Of a DNA stretch of 64,000 bases, positions 51,588-63,886 are shown piece after piece. The notes beneath the pieces are model-generated. The model was not told the DNA's origin and made no database searches. It was given only the letters and a program-made list of their open reading frames with translations. The stretch is from NCBI GenBank assembly GCA_033782935.1, contig JAWQEG010000506.1, positions 1,352,501-1,416,500 of the forward strand, read 5' to 3'. Source of the DNA: Petrolisthes cinctipes. Lineage: Eukaryota > Arthropoda > Malacostraca > Decapoda > Porcellanidae. The position numbers were made by a program, and so were the translations under genes. Position 1 is the stretch's first letter. Each line of letters begins with the position of its first letter.

Positions 51588-53610
51588 CAGTCTGTTACAG
51601 TTCCGACTGGGCCACCCAGTATTGAGAGATCGTAGATGTGGCAGCAGTGTGTGCTCGAAAATTATACGGATCGTCAACACACTCCCTCTGTAGTGAACAT
51701 GACCCTGCCTCAAAGTTCATTCCATAGATGGCGCTGTGTAGTTGTGGAAGGAATGTGGACTGCAGGGTTGAAGTTTCGGGAAACATCTATGCTCGTACCA
51801 ATGAGTCATGAGCTCTCAGGCAGAGTGGTTGAGGAATGCTATTATGGAAATTTAACAACTATATTACACAATGAGTAGGTGAAGCTAAGGTAAAGTTGTT
51901 CGTAGCCTGAACAGTGAATATTTCTTCTAAATGGATTTCATGTTTAGCATGCAACATTGCATTGCTTTCTTGTTTTTCTACCAACTAAGATCGAGCAGAT
52001 AGGTTGTTTGCTTTGGCCATCATATTTTGGTAAGCATTATTTGATGTTCACCTCTGATTTTGTATTTTATTTGTAAGTCACGTTACAGTGTATTACATGC
52101 ATAGTAAAATTCCTTCATTGCTAAATACTTTCTCTCTCTCGTAATAAAAGTCAACTGTAATTCTCTCTCTCTCTCTCTCTGAAATAAACACCATCTTATC
52201 TTATCCTATCTCTATACTAATGAAATCGAACAGAGAGTGAGGACCAATTCCACAGTTGTTCGTTGTGATTTGTTAGCGCCCAAACGAAAGAAACTAAACT
52301 GTGTAAATTACTTATGTCTGATTTATTGGAAGCATCTGATGAGTAAGGTATGCAGCTATTGTAATAATACAAATGCTAAATTGATAGTTTTGGTGAATAG
52401 GAATAATCAGCTTTTGGGAAATAACGAAGCCTTACAAGTGTGTTTGGGGAGGACTCTGACAAAATGACTGTGGAATCAGTCCTGGCTCCATGACATTCTA
52501 CGTTAATATACAAATTAGTAGTGTTCGAAATAAGTGATCGTTTTGCCAGTGATAATCAACTCGCATTGATTGTTAACTGGGTTAAGTTTGTTTTGAACCC
52601 ACAGGTGAACGGGGAAGAGGGATCACTCCTAGCGACCAAACGTGTGTTTAACCTCCTAATAGATTACCCCGATTTTTGTTAATTAACCTTTTGTAGTGAA
52701 AAATAGTGTGTGCATAGTAGTAGGTGTTTTACCAAATTTGCAAACCGTTCACATAATGATGGATTTATTCCAGAGATAACGGTGTGTGGCTGTGGAGAAG
52801 AGAAGGGCGAAGTCTCAGAAAGTAGCCTAGGTGGGCAAGGTGAACTTCGTTGGAACGCTCCGGTTGAGCAGACGGATACGTAGGGTCACTATTTTAGCTA
52901 GGAATGTAGTTTGCCAGTCAGTATTTGATGAGCGTTTCAGAGTAACGACTCCTTATAATGATAAAAACCTAAAGATTTTTATTACTTTGTTCATTGTATC
53001 ACCCGTTACCATAAATCCTACGAATTATGAAATTACTCCGAAACTATCCCTCTCGCATATTCTGTGTATCTTTCTCTCGAGTCATCAAGTAATGAATGGA
53101 TAACGTTAGCTGCACAAATTAAAGAAGAATGTCTATAAATTGACATTACCGATATCATGTTGTATGTGTAATAATCCTAAAGAAAAATAGCTCCTAGTAA
53201 AAGTCAGACAGAACACGTGATTAAACCAAGATTTACTTGCATTATAAAGAAATATGAAATATTCGCGTCCGTGTCCGAGATCATATCTTAAAACACGCTG
53301 CACACTCAGAGGGACCCCTATCAGGAGGCATATATTTCAAGTCTGACCTGGTCAATGCAATCCGTTCAGTTAGGTTAGATTAAGTATGGTTGGGTTGAAA
53401 TGCAGTCAAGTAGGTAAAATGAGCTGGGAAAGACCATGAGACTATTTAAAAAATTTCCTATGGTTACTTTTATTCCTAAATGTTAGGCGCAATTTTCCTT
53501 CATTTTGTCCCAGCACTTCTTGCTCTCCAGCCAAATTCGAGAAATATGCTAACCAGCCGTAAAATCGGCGGTTGAACTCTTGTTATTCTCTACTTTCGTC
53601 ATCTTTACAG
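51588..53610. repeat. left inverted arm of the DD35E element
   Basis: Mirrors 55843-57904. It contains a (TC)n tract near 52164, an A/T-rich stretch, and two open frames (52237-52467 and 52831-53103) of unknown meaning that recur inverted in the other arm. No known domain is seen in either frame. Confidence 0.9.
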
Positions 53611-53758
53611 GTTCATAATTTCAATAGACAGGAACACTATAAATGTAAATAGGCAAAGTAGGAGTTATACAATCCTTGACAACCCAACAACATTTATTTA
53701 AACAAAATATTTTTTTTATATATATTGACAATTAATATCCAGTCCAGCCACCTTCCTT

Positions 53759-55699
53759 CTATATGACGGCACGCAGTCTATCGGACACAGAGGCCACAAT
53801 GCGTCGAATTTCGTTAGGTTTGTTGCGGAACATCTCACACTGAGCCTGGGTATGAGCCATTAGTGCCTCCGGTCTCCGCTCCATCTCTGGCTCCCAGCAG
53901 TTGACCATATTAGCTCACACGTTCTCTATGGGGTTTAGATCTGCACCCTTAGACGGCCAGTCTAAAAGCTCCACATCCTCTCTGCCTCTAAACCACTCCT
54001 GCACTGCGTGGGCTGTGTGGATGGGGCAGCGGTCCTGAACATAAATGATGGGGCCAGGAGGGAAGGGATGGTTACGCTGCTGCAGTGAGGTAATGAAAAA
54101 GTTCTCCAGTATCTCCAGATACTTTGCGGCAGTGAATCTTCCCTCTATGCGAACAATGTCACCCATGCCGTGAATGGAGATCCACCCCCAAACGTTCACC
54201 GTGACATGTCCGCTCCTGGCCTCCTCGAATATGTTTCGACGGTCGTAACTGCGGAATAACAACATTTTGTTCAGTAATTTACACTGTCGGTGCTGGGGTC
54301 CAGTGCATATAGTTTGGAAATTTCCTTGACCTATAAGTATATGACTATTAAGTAAGCAGCATTTAGCACTTAATTAGGCAATGAGAACACTGGTGATGGT
54401 CTAATGACTCCCTATTAAATTCCTGTCAAAGATATAATGACGTGCACTAGGTCTACAAGATCTTGTAACAGGATGACGAAGAACAAATAATTAATACAGT
54501 ACACCACCACAAGCATAGACAGTGCACAAAGAGGATAAGCAAAGAAAAGGGATTCATATCCACAATGATTATCATAAATTATTAAAGCCATTATAGGATA
54601 AGAGAATATTCATTTTGATCATATTGCGAGGGAATGGTGGAAATATAGCAAGGACACATTAAGTATTAAATTATTCTACTTTTTCGATATCTAACTTAAA
54701 CAGTCAAAAATTAAACGGAAACTACGAAACTATGATTTAAATATCTTAAACTGTTTCTTACCGTGTGTTATAGGGTCTCCAGTTGTGGACGATTCCATGG
54801 TTTGTGCTGTTGAATGTTTTTTCGTCCGTAAACACGACCCTCGACCAGAAATCTAGCCCCTTGTCCACATACTGACGGGCGTAGGCTAGTCTTACAGCCC
54901 GATGCTCTTCTGAGAGCCGCTCCTTTCTTGCAGGAATCCTGTGTCGTAAGCCCGCCTCCCTCAAACGCCGCCGTACAGTTTGGGCATTTACATTCAGTCG
55001 TAATCGTTCCCTAATGGAGACAGCATTTGTGAAGGGGTCATCACGCACCGCTTGTTGTATGGCCTCATGTTGTGCGCGGGACGTTAGTCGAGGCCGAGGT
55101 CTTCTTTCTGAATGTGTGACCATAGTATTACTGTCGACTAACTCGAGCCAGAATTAATAAGGTCATTAAATACTGATTCAGTTGTATATATTCCTTTTAA
55201 ATGACACTAAATAGAAAGAATAACAAAGAATACAAGATTAATACCGAATAATATATATTAAAATAAACTCCTATAACGTAGTAAATAGAATACAAGGTAA
55301 ATAATATTATGTAGGAAATACTAAATATTAATGATTAGTAAATAAACAAATAAATCAATATTAAATGAATGTTAGTAAATATTTTTACTAACATTAATAT
55401 TAACTTATTTAATAAGTAATTTAATGCATTAATTCATGATTATGGTTTAGGATTCATAATAATACTATTTAAGATGAGATAATAAAATATTGATAAAATA
55501 AGATACTGATAAATGATGAACTATAATTGTGCTTACCAGCGTCAAGCAGATTTCCCGTTTCCTCATGTCGGTGTATCTACTTTTGAACAGTTGTGCGGGA
55601 CACGGCAAGTCTCTGTGCTATAACTCTTGATGATAAACCCTCATCGTGAAGAGCGATGATCTGTGCACGTTTCGCAATGGCTGCCTGCTGCCTGTTCAT
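53759..55699 (-). pseudogene. Tc1/mariner DD35E transposase gene, three exons, two nonsense codons
   Basis: Exon 1 (55699-55537) encodes an N-terminal HTH: MNRQQAAIAKRAQIIALHDE, then SRVIAQRLAVSRTTVQ, with TAG at 55577-55579 where TGG (Trp) is expected. Exon 2 (55107-54762) has RPRLTSRAQHEAIQQAVRDD, VSIRERLRL, VRRRLREAGLRHRIPARKE and the first catalytic Asp in VVFTDEKTF. Exon 3 (54248-53759) has VNVWGWISIHG, the second Asp in IIYVQDRCPIH, and DWPSKGADLNPIENV, then TGA at 53915-53917 in place of the usual Trp, and a natural TAG at 53759-53761. There are 35 residues between the second Asp and the Glu, hence DD35E. Introns have GTAAG donors and TTCAG or CGCAG acceptors, and both junctions keep the frame (GAC GCT G/AA; ACA CG/T). 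The transposase would bind the termini and cut and paste at TA. This copy is inactivated. Confidence 0.87.
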
Positions 55700-55842
55700 C
55701 TTGAGACTGGTGGTGGCTGACTGGCTCTAAAAATATTTTGGGATAACACATCACCTCGCTCGACTCATGATTGGCTGAATGGAAGCCCTTCTCTCTTGTG
55801 ATCCCTACTAACAAGCTATTTACCGTTTTAAAAAACGGGACA

Positions 55843-57904
55843 TGTAAAGATGACGAAAGTAGAGAATAACAAGAGTTTTTATCTCTCCTCCGGCCAACGA
55901 GGGTTCAACCGCCGATTTTACGGCTGGTTAGCATATTTCTCGAATTTGGCTGGAGAGCAAGAAGTGCTGGGACAAAATGAAGGAAAATTGCGCCTAACAT
56001 TTAGGAATAAAAGTAACCATAGGAAATTTTTTAAATAGTCTCATGGTCTTTCCCAGCTCATTTTACCTACTTGACTGCATTTCAACCCAACCATACTTAA
56101 TCTAACCTAACTGAACGGATTGCATTGACCAGGTCAGACTTGAAATATATGCCTCCTGATAGGGGTCCCTCTGAGTGTGCAGCGTGTTTTAAGATATGAT
56201 CTCGGACACGGACGCGAATATTTCATATTTCTTTATAATGCAAGTAAATCTTGGTTTAATCACGTGTTCTGTCTGACTTTTACTAGGAGCTATTTTTCTT
56301 TAGGATTATTACACATACAACATGATATCGGTAATGTCAATTTATAGACATTCTTCTTTAATTTGTGCAGCTAACGTTATCCATTCATTACTTGATGACT
56401 CGAGAGAAAGATACACAGAATATGCGAGAGGGATAGTTTCGGAGTAATTTCATAATTCGTAGGATTTATGGTAACGGGTGATACAATGAACAAAGTAATA
56501 AAAATCTTTAGGTTTTTATCATTATAAGGAGTCGTTACTCTGAAACGCTCATCAAATACTGACTGGCAAACTACATTCCTAGCTAAAATAGTGACCCTAC
56601 GTATCCGTCTGCTCAACCGGAGCGTTCCAACGAAGTTCACCTTGCCCATAGGCTACTTTCTGAGACTTCGCCCTTCTCTTCTCCACAGCCACACACCGTT
56701 ATCTCTGGAATAAATCCATCATTATGTGAACGGTTTGCAAATTTGGTAAAACACCTACTACTATGCACACACTATTTTTCACTACAAAAGGTTAATTAAC
56801 AAAAATCGGGGTAATCTATTAGGAGGTTAAACACACGTTTGGCCGCTAGGAGTGATCCCTCTTCCCCGTTCACCTGTGGGTTCAAAACAAACTTAACCCA
56901 GTTAACAATCAATGCGAGTTGATTATCACTGGCAAAACGATCACTTATTTCGAACACTACTAATTTGTATATTAACGTAGAATGTCATGGAGCCAGGACT
57001 GATTCCACAGTCATTTTGTCAGAGTCCTCCCCAAACACACTTGTAAGGCTTCGTTATTTCCCAAAAGCTGATTATTCCTATTCACCAAAACTATCAATTT
57101 AGCATTTGTATTATTACAATAGCTGCATACCTTACTCATCAGATGCTTCCAATAAATCAGACATAAGTAATTTACACAGTTTAGTTTCTTTCGTTTGGGC
57201 GCTAACAAATCACAACGAACAACTGTGGAATTGGTCCTCACTCTCTGTTCGATTTCATTAGTATAGAGATAGGATAAGATAAGATGGTGTTTATTTCAGA
57301 GAGAGAGAGAGAGAGAATTACAGTTGACTTTTATTACGAGAGAGAGAAAGTATTTAGCAATGAAGGAATTTTACTATGCATGTAATACACGGTAACGTGA
57401 CTTACAAATAAAATACAAAATCAGAGGTGAACATCAAATAATGCTTACCAAAATATGATGGCCAAAGCAAACAACCTATCTGCTCGATCTTAGTTGGTAG
57501 AAAAACAAGAAAGCAATGCAATGTTGCATGCTAAACATGAAATCCATTTAGAAGAAATATTCACTGTTCAGGCTACGAACAACTTTACCTTAGCTTCACC
57601 TACTCATTGTGTAATATAGTTGTTAAATTTCCATAATAGCATTCCTCAACCACTCTGCCTGAGAGCTCATGACTCATTGGTACGAGCATAGATGTTTCCC
57701 GAAACTTCAACCCTGCAGTCCACGTTCCTTCCACAACTACACAGCGCCATCTATGGAATGAACTTTGAGGCAGGGTCATGTTCACTACAGAGGGAGTGTG
57801 TTGACGATCCGTATAATTTTCGAGCACACACACACACACACACACTGCTGCCACATCTACGATCTCTCAATACTGGGTGGCCCAGTCGGATCTGTAACAG
57901 ACTG
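55843..57904. repeat. right inverted arm of the DD35E element
   Basis: Reverse complement of 51588-53610. It differs by an expanded (CA)n tract at 57826-57845 and a 27 bp segment near 55876-55902 that is missing from the left arm. The inverted counterparts of the left-arm frames are at 57241-57011 and 56649-56377. Confidence 0.9.
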
Positions 57905-57906
57905 TA

Positions 57907-58189
57907 CGTCGTGCACAGCTGAAGCACCCTTGGCAGTCTTGGCAGCTGGAGGTAAACAGTCCACACCATCGGAATCCTGCGAGGAGTCGGACGAGGCATC
58001 AACAGGTCGCTTGGTAGAGGTTGAGGAGGTGGATGGCTGCAACCTGTGCTGCGGAGTGACCGAGGAGAGGGGGGGAGGGTTGCGAGAAGGCAGCTCAGGC
58101 CAGTGATCCTCAATTGAAGACTCGTCTTCCTCTGACATTGCCAAGTCGGCCTCCAAGCAGGAATCCGCACTCTCCATCAGGCCAGGCAA
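57907..58189 (-). pseudogene. I-type LINE ORF1, 5' part
   Basis: Starts at ATG 58189 (MPGLMESADSCLEADLAMSE). An acidic and Ser/Pro-rich N-terminus (EDESSIEDHWPELPSRNPPP, SSDSSQDSDGVDCLPPAAK) ends at ASAVHDV, where the Tc1-type element is inserted at TA. The frame resumes at 51585. Any reading past 57906 into the insert is an artefact of the element terminus. Confidence 0.82.
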
Positions 58190-58472
58190 GGCCTAGATGG
58201 AAAGGAAACAACAACACATACAACTAAACACTCAATCAGCCAGGGACACACACCCACACACACACAGACAATCACAACAAAACTATACACAGAACCACAA
58301 CAGACAAACAACACCAGCAACACCACAGAAACAGCAACACACAAACAAAAACTCACAAAACACAAAAAACACAAACAAGAGCTCCAAAACAACACAAAAC
58401 AACAACACAAACGAGAATGGAGGCAGAGCGCCACGAGTACGTCCACACTCCACCTGTTCTGGAGCGAGACTG
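58190..58472 (-). promoter_or_regulatory. 5' UTR and internal Inr-DPE promoter of the I-type LINE
   Basis: On the minus strand the element begins CAGTCTCGCTCC. Including the adjacent target base, this gives TCAGTC, an arthropod initiator (Inr), with A+1 at 58471. GGACGT lies at exactly +28 to +33 (58444-58439) and matches the downstream promoter element consensus RGWYVT. TATA-less Inr plus DPE promoters are the established mode for I, Jockey and R1-like elements. The remaining about 220 bases are T/G-rich on the sense strand (A/C-rich on plus) and lack ATG-initiated long frames. Confidence 0.75.
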
Positions 58473-58482
58473 AATCATCTAG

Positions 58483-58924
58483 TTGGACTGGCGTTACAAA
58501 CAGGGTGTCACAGGGGTCAGTTTTACGACCAATTCTATTCCTAGTTTACATAAACAACATAGACGAAGGTCCCTCATGCACAATATCGAAGTTTGCCGAT
58601 GATACTAAAATTGCAAATACAGTACTCAGTAACGCACAGATTAAAGAAATGAAAAATAATCTCGATAAACTGTCAAATTGGGCGAAGACTAAGCAAATGT
58701 CCTGTAATGCAGATAAATGTAAAGTGCTCCACATCGGATATCGAAACATATCAGCAAACTACTCGTTGTGGTACTAGATTCAAAAGCGTAGACCGAGAGA
58801 CAGACTTAGGGGTAAAAGTATCAAGTAACCTAAAGCCCAGTCAGCAGTGTATGGAAGTAATTAAGAAAGCGAATAAAACGATTGGCTTTATTGGCAGAGC
58901 ATTCGAGTATAAGTTCAAAGTCAC
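58483..58924 (+). pseudogene. CR1-like LINE copy 3, part 2 (palm domain)
   Basis: Resumes the CR1 interrupted at 41793: WTGVTNRVSQGSVLRPILFLVYINNIDEG, then ISKFADDTKIANTVLS with the FADD box intact, and SNWAKTKQMSCNADKCKVLHIG (58505-58777). In a shifted frame come SVDRETDLGVKVSSNLKPS and TIGFIGRAFEYKFKV. It breaks again at 58924 and continues at 61365. Confidence 0.87.
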
Positions 58925-59179
58925 TGTTAGGCAGTTGCAGACATGTTGATAGGATAGATGTTTTATAAACCATATTGATTTATAAAATTGTATATGCATG
59001 TATTATTTTAGTGGTAGTTTAATTATCAATATTGTTAGTGTTAATGTGTCAATTTAGTGTTGTGGTTCACATCATGGTTTATTGTCTCAATATTAATAGT
59101 TCATATAAGTTCAGGTAAGTGTTGTAGTGTCACAGGAGGGTTCAGAGGAGCTGTTCAGACTCTCGTTGAGTAAATGCGA

Positions 59180-60735
<1,556 letters not shown>

Positions 60736-60952
60736 GATTTTGGTGGAGGCAGAGACAGACCAGCACTGGCAAAGGGTGGTAGTCACCTCCTCAAGATAAC
60801 TCTTGTGTATCTCTGGGGTAACTCTGTAACTCTGTGTTTTCGACATAAGTAACGTGTATTACGTTGTGTTGCCTCTCCCACCAACCTGCGCACGTACCCA
60901 TCCTCGTAAGAACCCTCTCTTGTGTATCTCGGGGTAACTCTGTACAATTCTG

Positions 60953-61176
60953 TGTATCTCTATGTATTTTAGGTTAACAATGTATAGATTAACTATTTGT
61001 TTAAATGGGGTTGTATAGGTAAGAGTGGTTAAAAGGTTATTTGCTTGTTAAAGTGTCATCTGGGGGTTAAGGTGTGTAACTCTGTGTATTTTGGCTAAAC
61101 GTTGTATAGATTGTTTGTTTAGGTGGGGTTGTATAGGTAATGGTGGTTAAATGGTTATTGGTTGTTGAAGTTTCAT
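60953..61176. repeat. diverged tandem duplication, about 125 bp period
   Basis: 60953-61060 and 61080-61176 share CTCTGTGTATTTT, GGGGTTGTATAGGTAA, GGTTAAA.GGTTATT and GTGTCAT or GTTTCAT in the same order. Confidence 0.75.
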
Positions 61177-61364
61177 TATATATATGTATTACATATGTAA
61201 TAAATTCACTTTTATAATTAAACATGACATATAACTATCTTTCTAAGCGTGAGCAATCGTCTCCAGGTTCATTTGCATATGAACTCTTAAGTCATGGTTG
61301 AAGGTAGAATTCCCTATTGGTTCATGTAATCATTTACCAATTCACTATAAAACGTGACAGTCAC

Positions 61365-61990
61365 ATTCCTTACTCTGTATAATTCCCTGGTCCGTCCTCT
61401 TATATAATACTGTGTTCAAGCCTGGTGCCGTACTACCAAAAAGATATAGCAAAACTGGAACGAGACCAACGTAGGGTTACTAAAATGATACCAAGTCTGA
61501 GGAACAAAACGTTCGAGGAGCGATTAAGAGAACTAAATCTATTCCCGTTAACACAACGTATATTAAGAGGTGACTTAATCTAGGTATTCAAAATAATAAA
61601 AAAACATAGATAATATGGACTGCAATATGTATTTAACTATCCACCAATCAAATTACACGAGAGGAAACAGATGCAAAATCATAGGTAAATCTTTTAACTT
61701 ACACGAATCCAAGAATTTCTTATTTAACAGAGTTGTCAACTTATGGAATGGGCTTCCCCGTAACGTAATAGACTGCAACACCGTAGACAGCTTCAAACAT
61801 CAATTTGATAAACACCTTGCGTCTAATCCCTGACTAACAGTGTTTATTAATGGATAACTTTTCCCAATACAGGTGGCGAGTTCGCCCAATTTCACCTACT
61901 TTCTGCCTCTCATATAAAATTTCCTTGGGGCGTATTTCTGCCAACCCCACAATTTGATTATTTCTGGCTTGTTTTCCTGTTCGGTCCAGG
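61365..61990 (+). pseudogene. CR1-like LINE copy 3, part 3 (C-terminus and 3' UTR)
   Basis: Continues from 58924: TFLTLYNSLVRP, then a TAA where His-Leu-Glu-type codons are usual, then RRVTKMIPSLRNKTFEERLRELNLFPL, RGDLI, and NFLFNRVVNLWNGLPRNVID with VDSFKHQFDKHLAS (61615-61833). The 3' UTR extends to roughly 61990 (…GCTGGAGGGAGTGG); no poly(A) or AATAAA is obvious, so the exact end is uncertain. Confidence 0.82.
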
Positions 61991-62167
61991 CTGGAGGGAG
62001 TGGTGGAGAACCTTCTACTTTGCTATCCCGATATACGACTATCTCTGGGGAGTAATATATTCTCTACCAGTAATCCTCAAATCAGGTCACCTCGTGTGGA
62101 CCGTAAGGTCTGTTGTGGTCTAACTAACTATCTAACTAACAAACTAGCTCTCTCTCTTTCTCTCTCC

Positions 62168-62230
<63 letters not shown>

Positions 62231-62400
62231 TGCACTCATATCTCCCACCTGTCTCCCCTTTCTCCTCCTCTCCCTTCCTCTCTTTCCCTCTTTCTATTGG
62301 CACTCATATCTCCTCACTGACTGTCTCTCTCTTTCTCTCTCTCATCTGGCACTCATATCTCCTCACCTGTCTCCCCTCTCCCTTTCCCTCTCACCACGCC
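61991..62400. repeat. (TC)n tract and C/T minisatellite
   Basis: (TC)n at about 62170-62228 is followed by units with CACTCATATCTCC and CACCTGTCTCCC. These match the minisatellite at 40500-40740, so the two blocks bracket the nested LINE stack. Confidence 0.8.
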
Positions 62401-62891
62401 AAGCTACATCAAGCCCCACTCCAAGAACACACACATCCAGGCAAGCGGGAAGGCTCTACTCTGGTGCTTGGCCACTACTTATATATGTCCCTCGTTGTGT
62501 GCACTACTTACTAATAAAACTGTACCTAGTATCGAGTCTGCTATACACCTTCCGGTAGTAACGAACTATCCCATTCTTTATAATACCATGTATTATTATA
62601 CACTATATTATACACCAAGATTTCCTGAATTGAAATCTAAGGCTTTTATATAAATGATCACTTGTTTTCTGCTACTTGCTAAAACAGTTTTGCATTATCA
62701 TTGGTATGTCTGCTGTTGTTTGTGGTAGCTCTGATTGTCTGCTTTAAAAGTATACTGTGCAATAATAATTGTAAAGCATGTTGTATTGTGTGTAGTTGCT
62801 GTTGTTACCTCGTGGTTATTGGTCAAGAATTTTTCTGTTGTTTGGGTAAACTTAGTTCAGAAGCATGACTTAATATTGATGGTGTGGGCAG
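62401..62891. other. intronic flank upstream of the SERBP1-like exon
   Basis: No feature except the splice acceptor TGGTGTGGGCAG ending at 62891. The pyrimidine tract upstream is weak, with a T-rich stretch near 62830-62845. Confidence 0.6.
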
Positions 62892-63104
62892 GCCCCTGAG
62901 GAGGCTAATCATTCAACCGAGCCTGAGGAAGCTGCCAAGGAAAACGAGAGTGCTCGTGTGATGATCCTGGATGAATGGAAGGCCATGCAGGGTGCCCATA
63001 ACAAGCCTGCATTCAACATTCGTCGTGCTGGTAAGGGAGAAAACCAGGCTCAGTGGAAGACCTACATATTGAAGAAAAAGATAGAGGAATCTGATGAGGA
63101 GGAG
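62892..63104 (+). CDS. SERBP1: SERBP1/vig-type RNA-binding protein, one internal exon
   Basis: A 71-codon exon (213 bases, phase 0 at both ends) between acceptor GGGCAG and donor GAG/GTACAC. It begins APEEANHSTEPEEAAKENES and contains VMILDEWKAMQ, NKPAFNIRRAGKGEN, QAQWKTYILKKK and an acidic end IEESDEEE. This is the conserved core of the HABP4/PAI-RBP1 domain, also found in Drosophila vig and vig2. These proteins bind mRNA and dormant ribosomes in the cytoplasm and have also been linked to chromatin. The invariant (T/I)LDEWKA and QWK signatures are present with no lesion. Upstream and downstream exons are not visible here, so the window captures only part of the gene; the repeats on either side would be intronic or flanking. 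An alternative without splicing at 63104 reads on for about 40 codons but departs from the family. Confidence 0.88.
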
Positions 63105-63880
63105 GTACACCATGGAAAATCGATGATGAGCGAGACTTCCCCAGTCTGGGGTAAGGCGATGGTTGGGTACTGTACTACTATACGTTTCAGCGCCGGACAG
63201 ACGGTGTTTATCGTAAATATCTCTTAAACGAATCGTTGTATCAATATAATATTTCAGCACACTGTCTTTAACACCCGGGCGTAATTTATGGCTGACATAC
63301 CATATTACTATATGTGTTATGTTAGGAGTTTACTGAGTGATATTAAGCCTAATCCAGTCATCATATCTAAGGCGTTATAGAGAATCGGACGAGTGTGGGG
63401 TACTCGTGTAACCCCTCCACCAACACCCCGAAATCCCCCCACACCATTCCTTCCTTCCCTACCCCAATATCTCATTATCCCCCTCCCCGTTTCACTCTTC
63501 ACCCCCCTATTTACACCATCCACCTTCCATTTTTTATTTTTATTATGACAGTATGTATATACCTATCGTTCATTAGTAATATTGTTTAATACAGTTACCG
63601 TTGTGTGTGGACATGAAAACTAGGGTGGGTCAAATGACCATTAAAGCAATAGCTAATCCCGTTGTTAATGGCCGTATAGCCGGATAATAACCCACGTGTC
63701 TAAGGCCACCAGAAAAATGATTAATTTTGGTTTTGGGCAACCAAATATAATCGTTCATGGTTGCTCATGTGTTCTTTACCTTTTTAAATAACCAATTTAT
63801 GCCTTAATTGAATATTCACAGTCTCCCGTATCCCCTTCCCCTCTCTCTGAGGTATGAGGTACCCCCCAGTCCGAGGCTAT
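63105..63880. other. probable SERBP1 intron
   Basis: A/T-rich with a C-rich stretch at about 63410-63510. No further conserved exon recognised. Confidence 0.55.
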
Positions 63881-63886
63881 GACTCA

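Larger units (their letters stand above)
51586..57906 (-). mobile_element. giant-armed Tc1/mariner DD35E element, 6.3 kb
   Basis: TA lies at both ends (51586-51587 and 57905-57906), with termini CAGTCTGTTACAG...CTGTAACAGACTG. The inverted arms run about 51588-53610 and 55843-57904, roughly 2 kb each. They are near-identical: predicted 76- and 90-codon frames in the two arms translate identically, and the visible differences are a CA expansion, a 27 bp indel near the inner end and scattered substitutions. The 2.2 kb centre carries a three-exon transposase gene on the minus strand. It is inserted in ORF1 of the I-type LINE, and precise removal plus loss of one TA restores that frame. Known Tc1/mariner inverted repeats are usually tens to a few hundred bases long. 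Confidence 0.87.
41794..58472 (-). mobile_element. full-length I-type LINE with RNase H, itself interrupted twice
   Basis: A minus-strand element. Its poly(A) tail is the T19 run at 41794-41812 and its 5' end is at 58472. The 10 bp target duplication AATCATCTAG is perfect (41784-41793 and 58473-58482). Removing the inserts at 41851-46662 and 51586-57906 leaves about 5.5 kb with a 5' UTR, ORF1 (zinc knuckles), ORF2 (endonuclease, RT, RNase H) and a 3' UTR of under 100 bases. RNase H downstream of RT is typical of the I group. At least two in-frame stops (50824-50826 and 48564-48566) inactivate it. Confidence 0.9.

Noticed and set aside
52237..53103. Two frames repeated in both arms of the DD35E element, considered as accessory genes
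   Set aside because: Identity between arms follows from the palindrome itself, the frames are short (76 and 90 codons), and no domain or codon signature is visible. They are kept only as marks of arm similarity.
62958..63227. Reading the SERBP1-like frame on to 63227 as a single 89-codon protein
   Set aside because: Family similarity ends at the GAG/GTACAC donor and the acceptor at 62891 shows it is an internal exon, so the downstream part is taken as intron.
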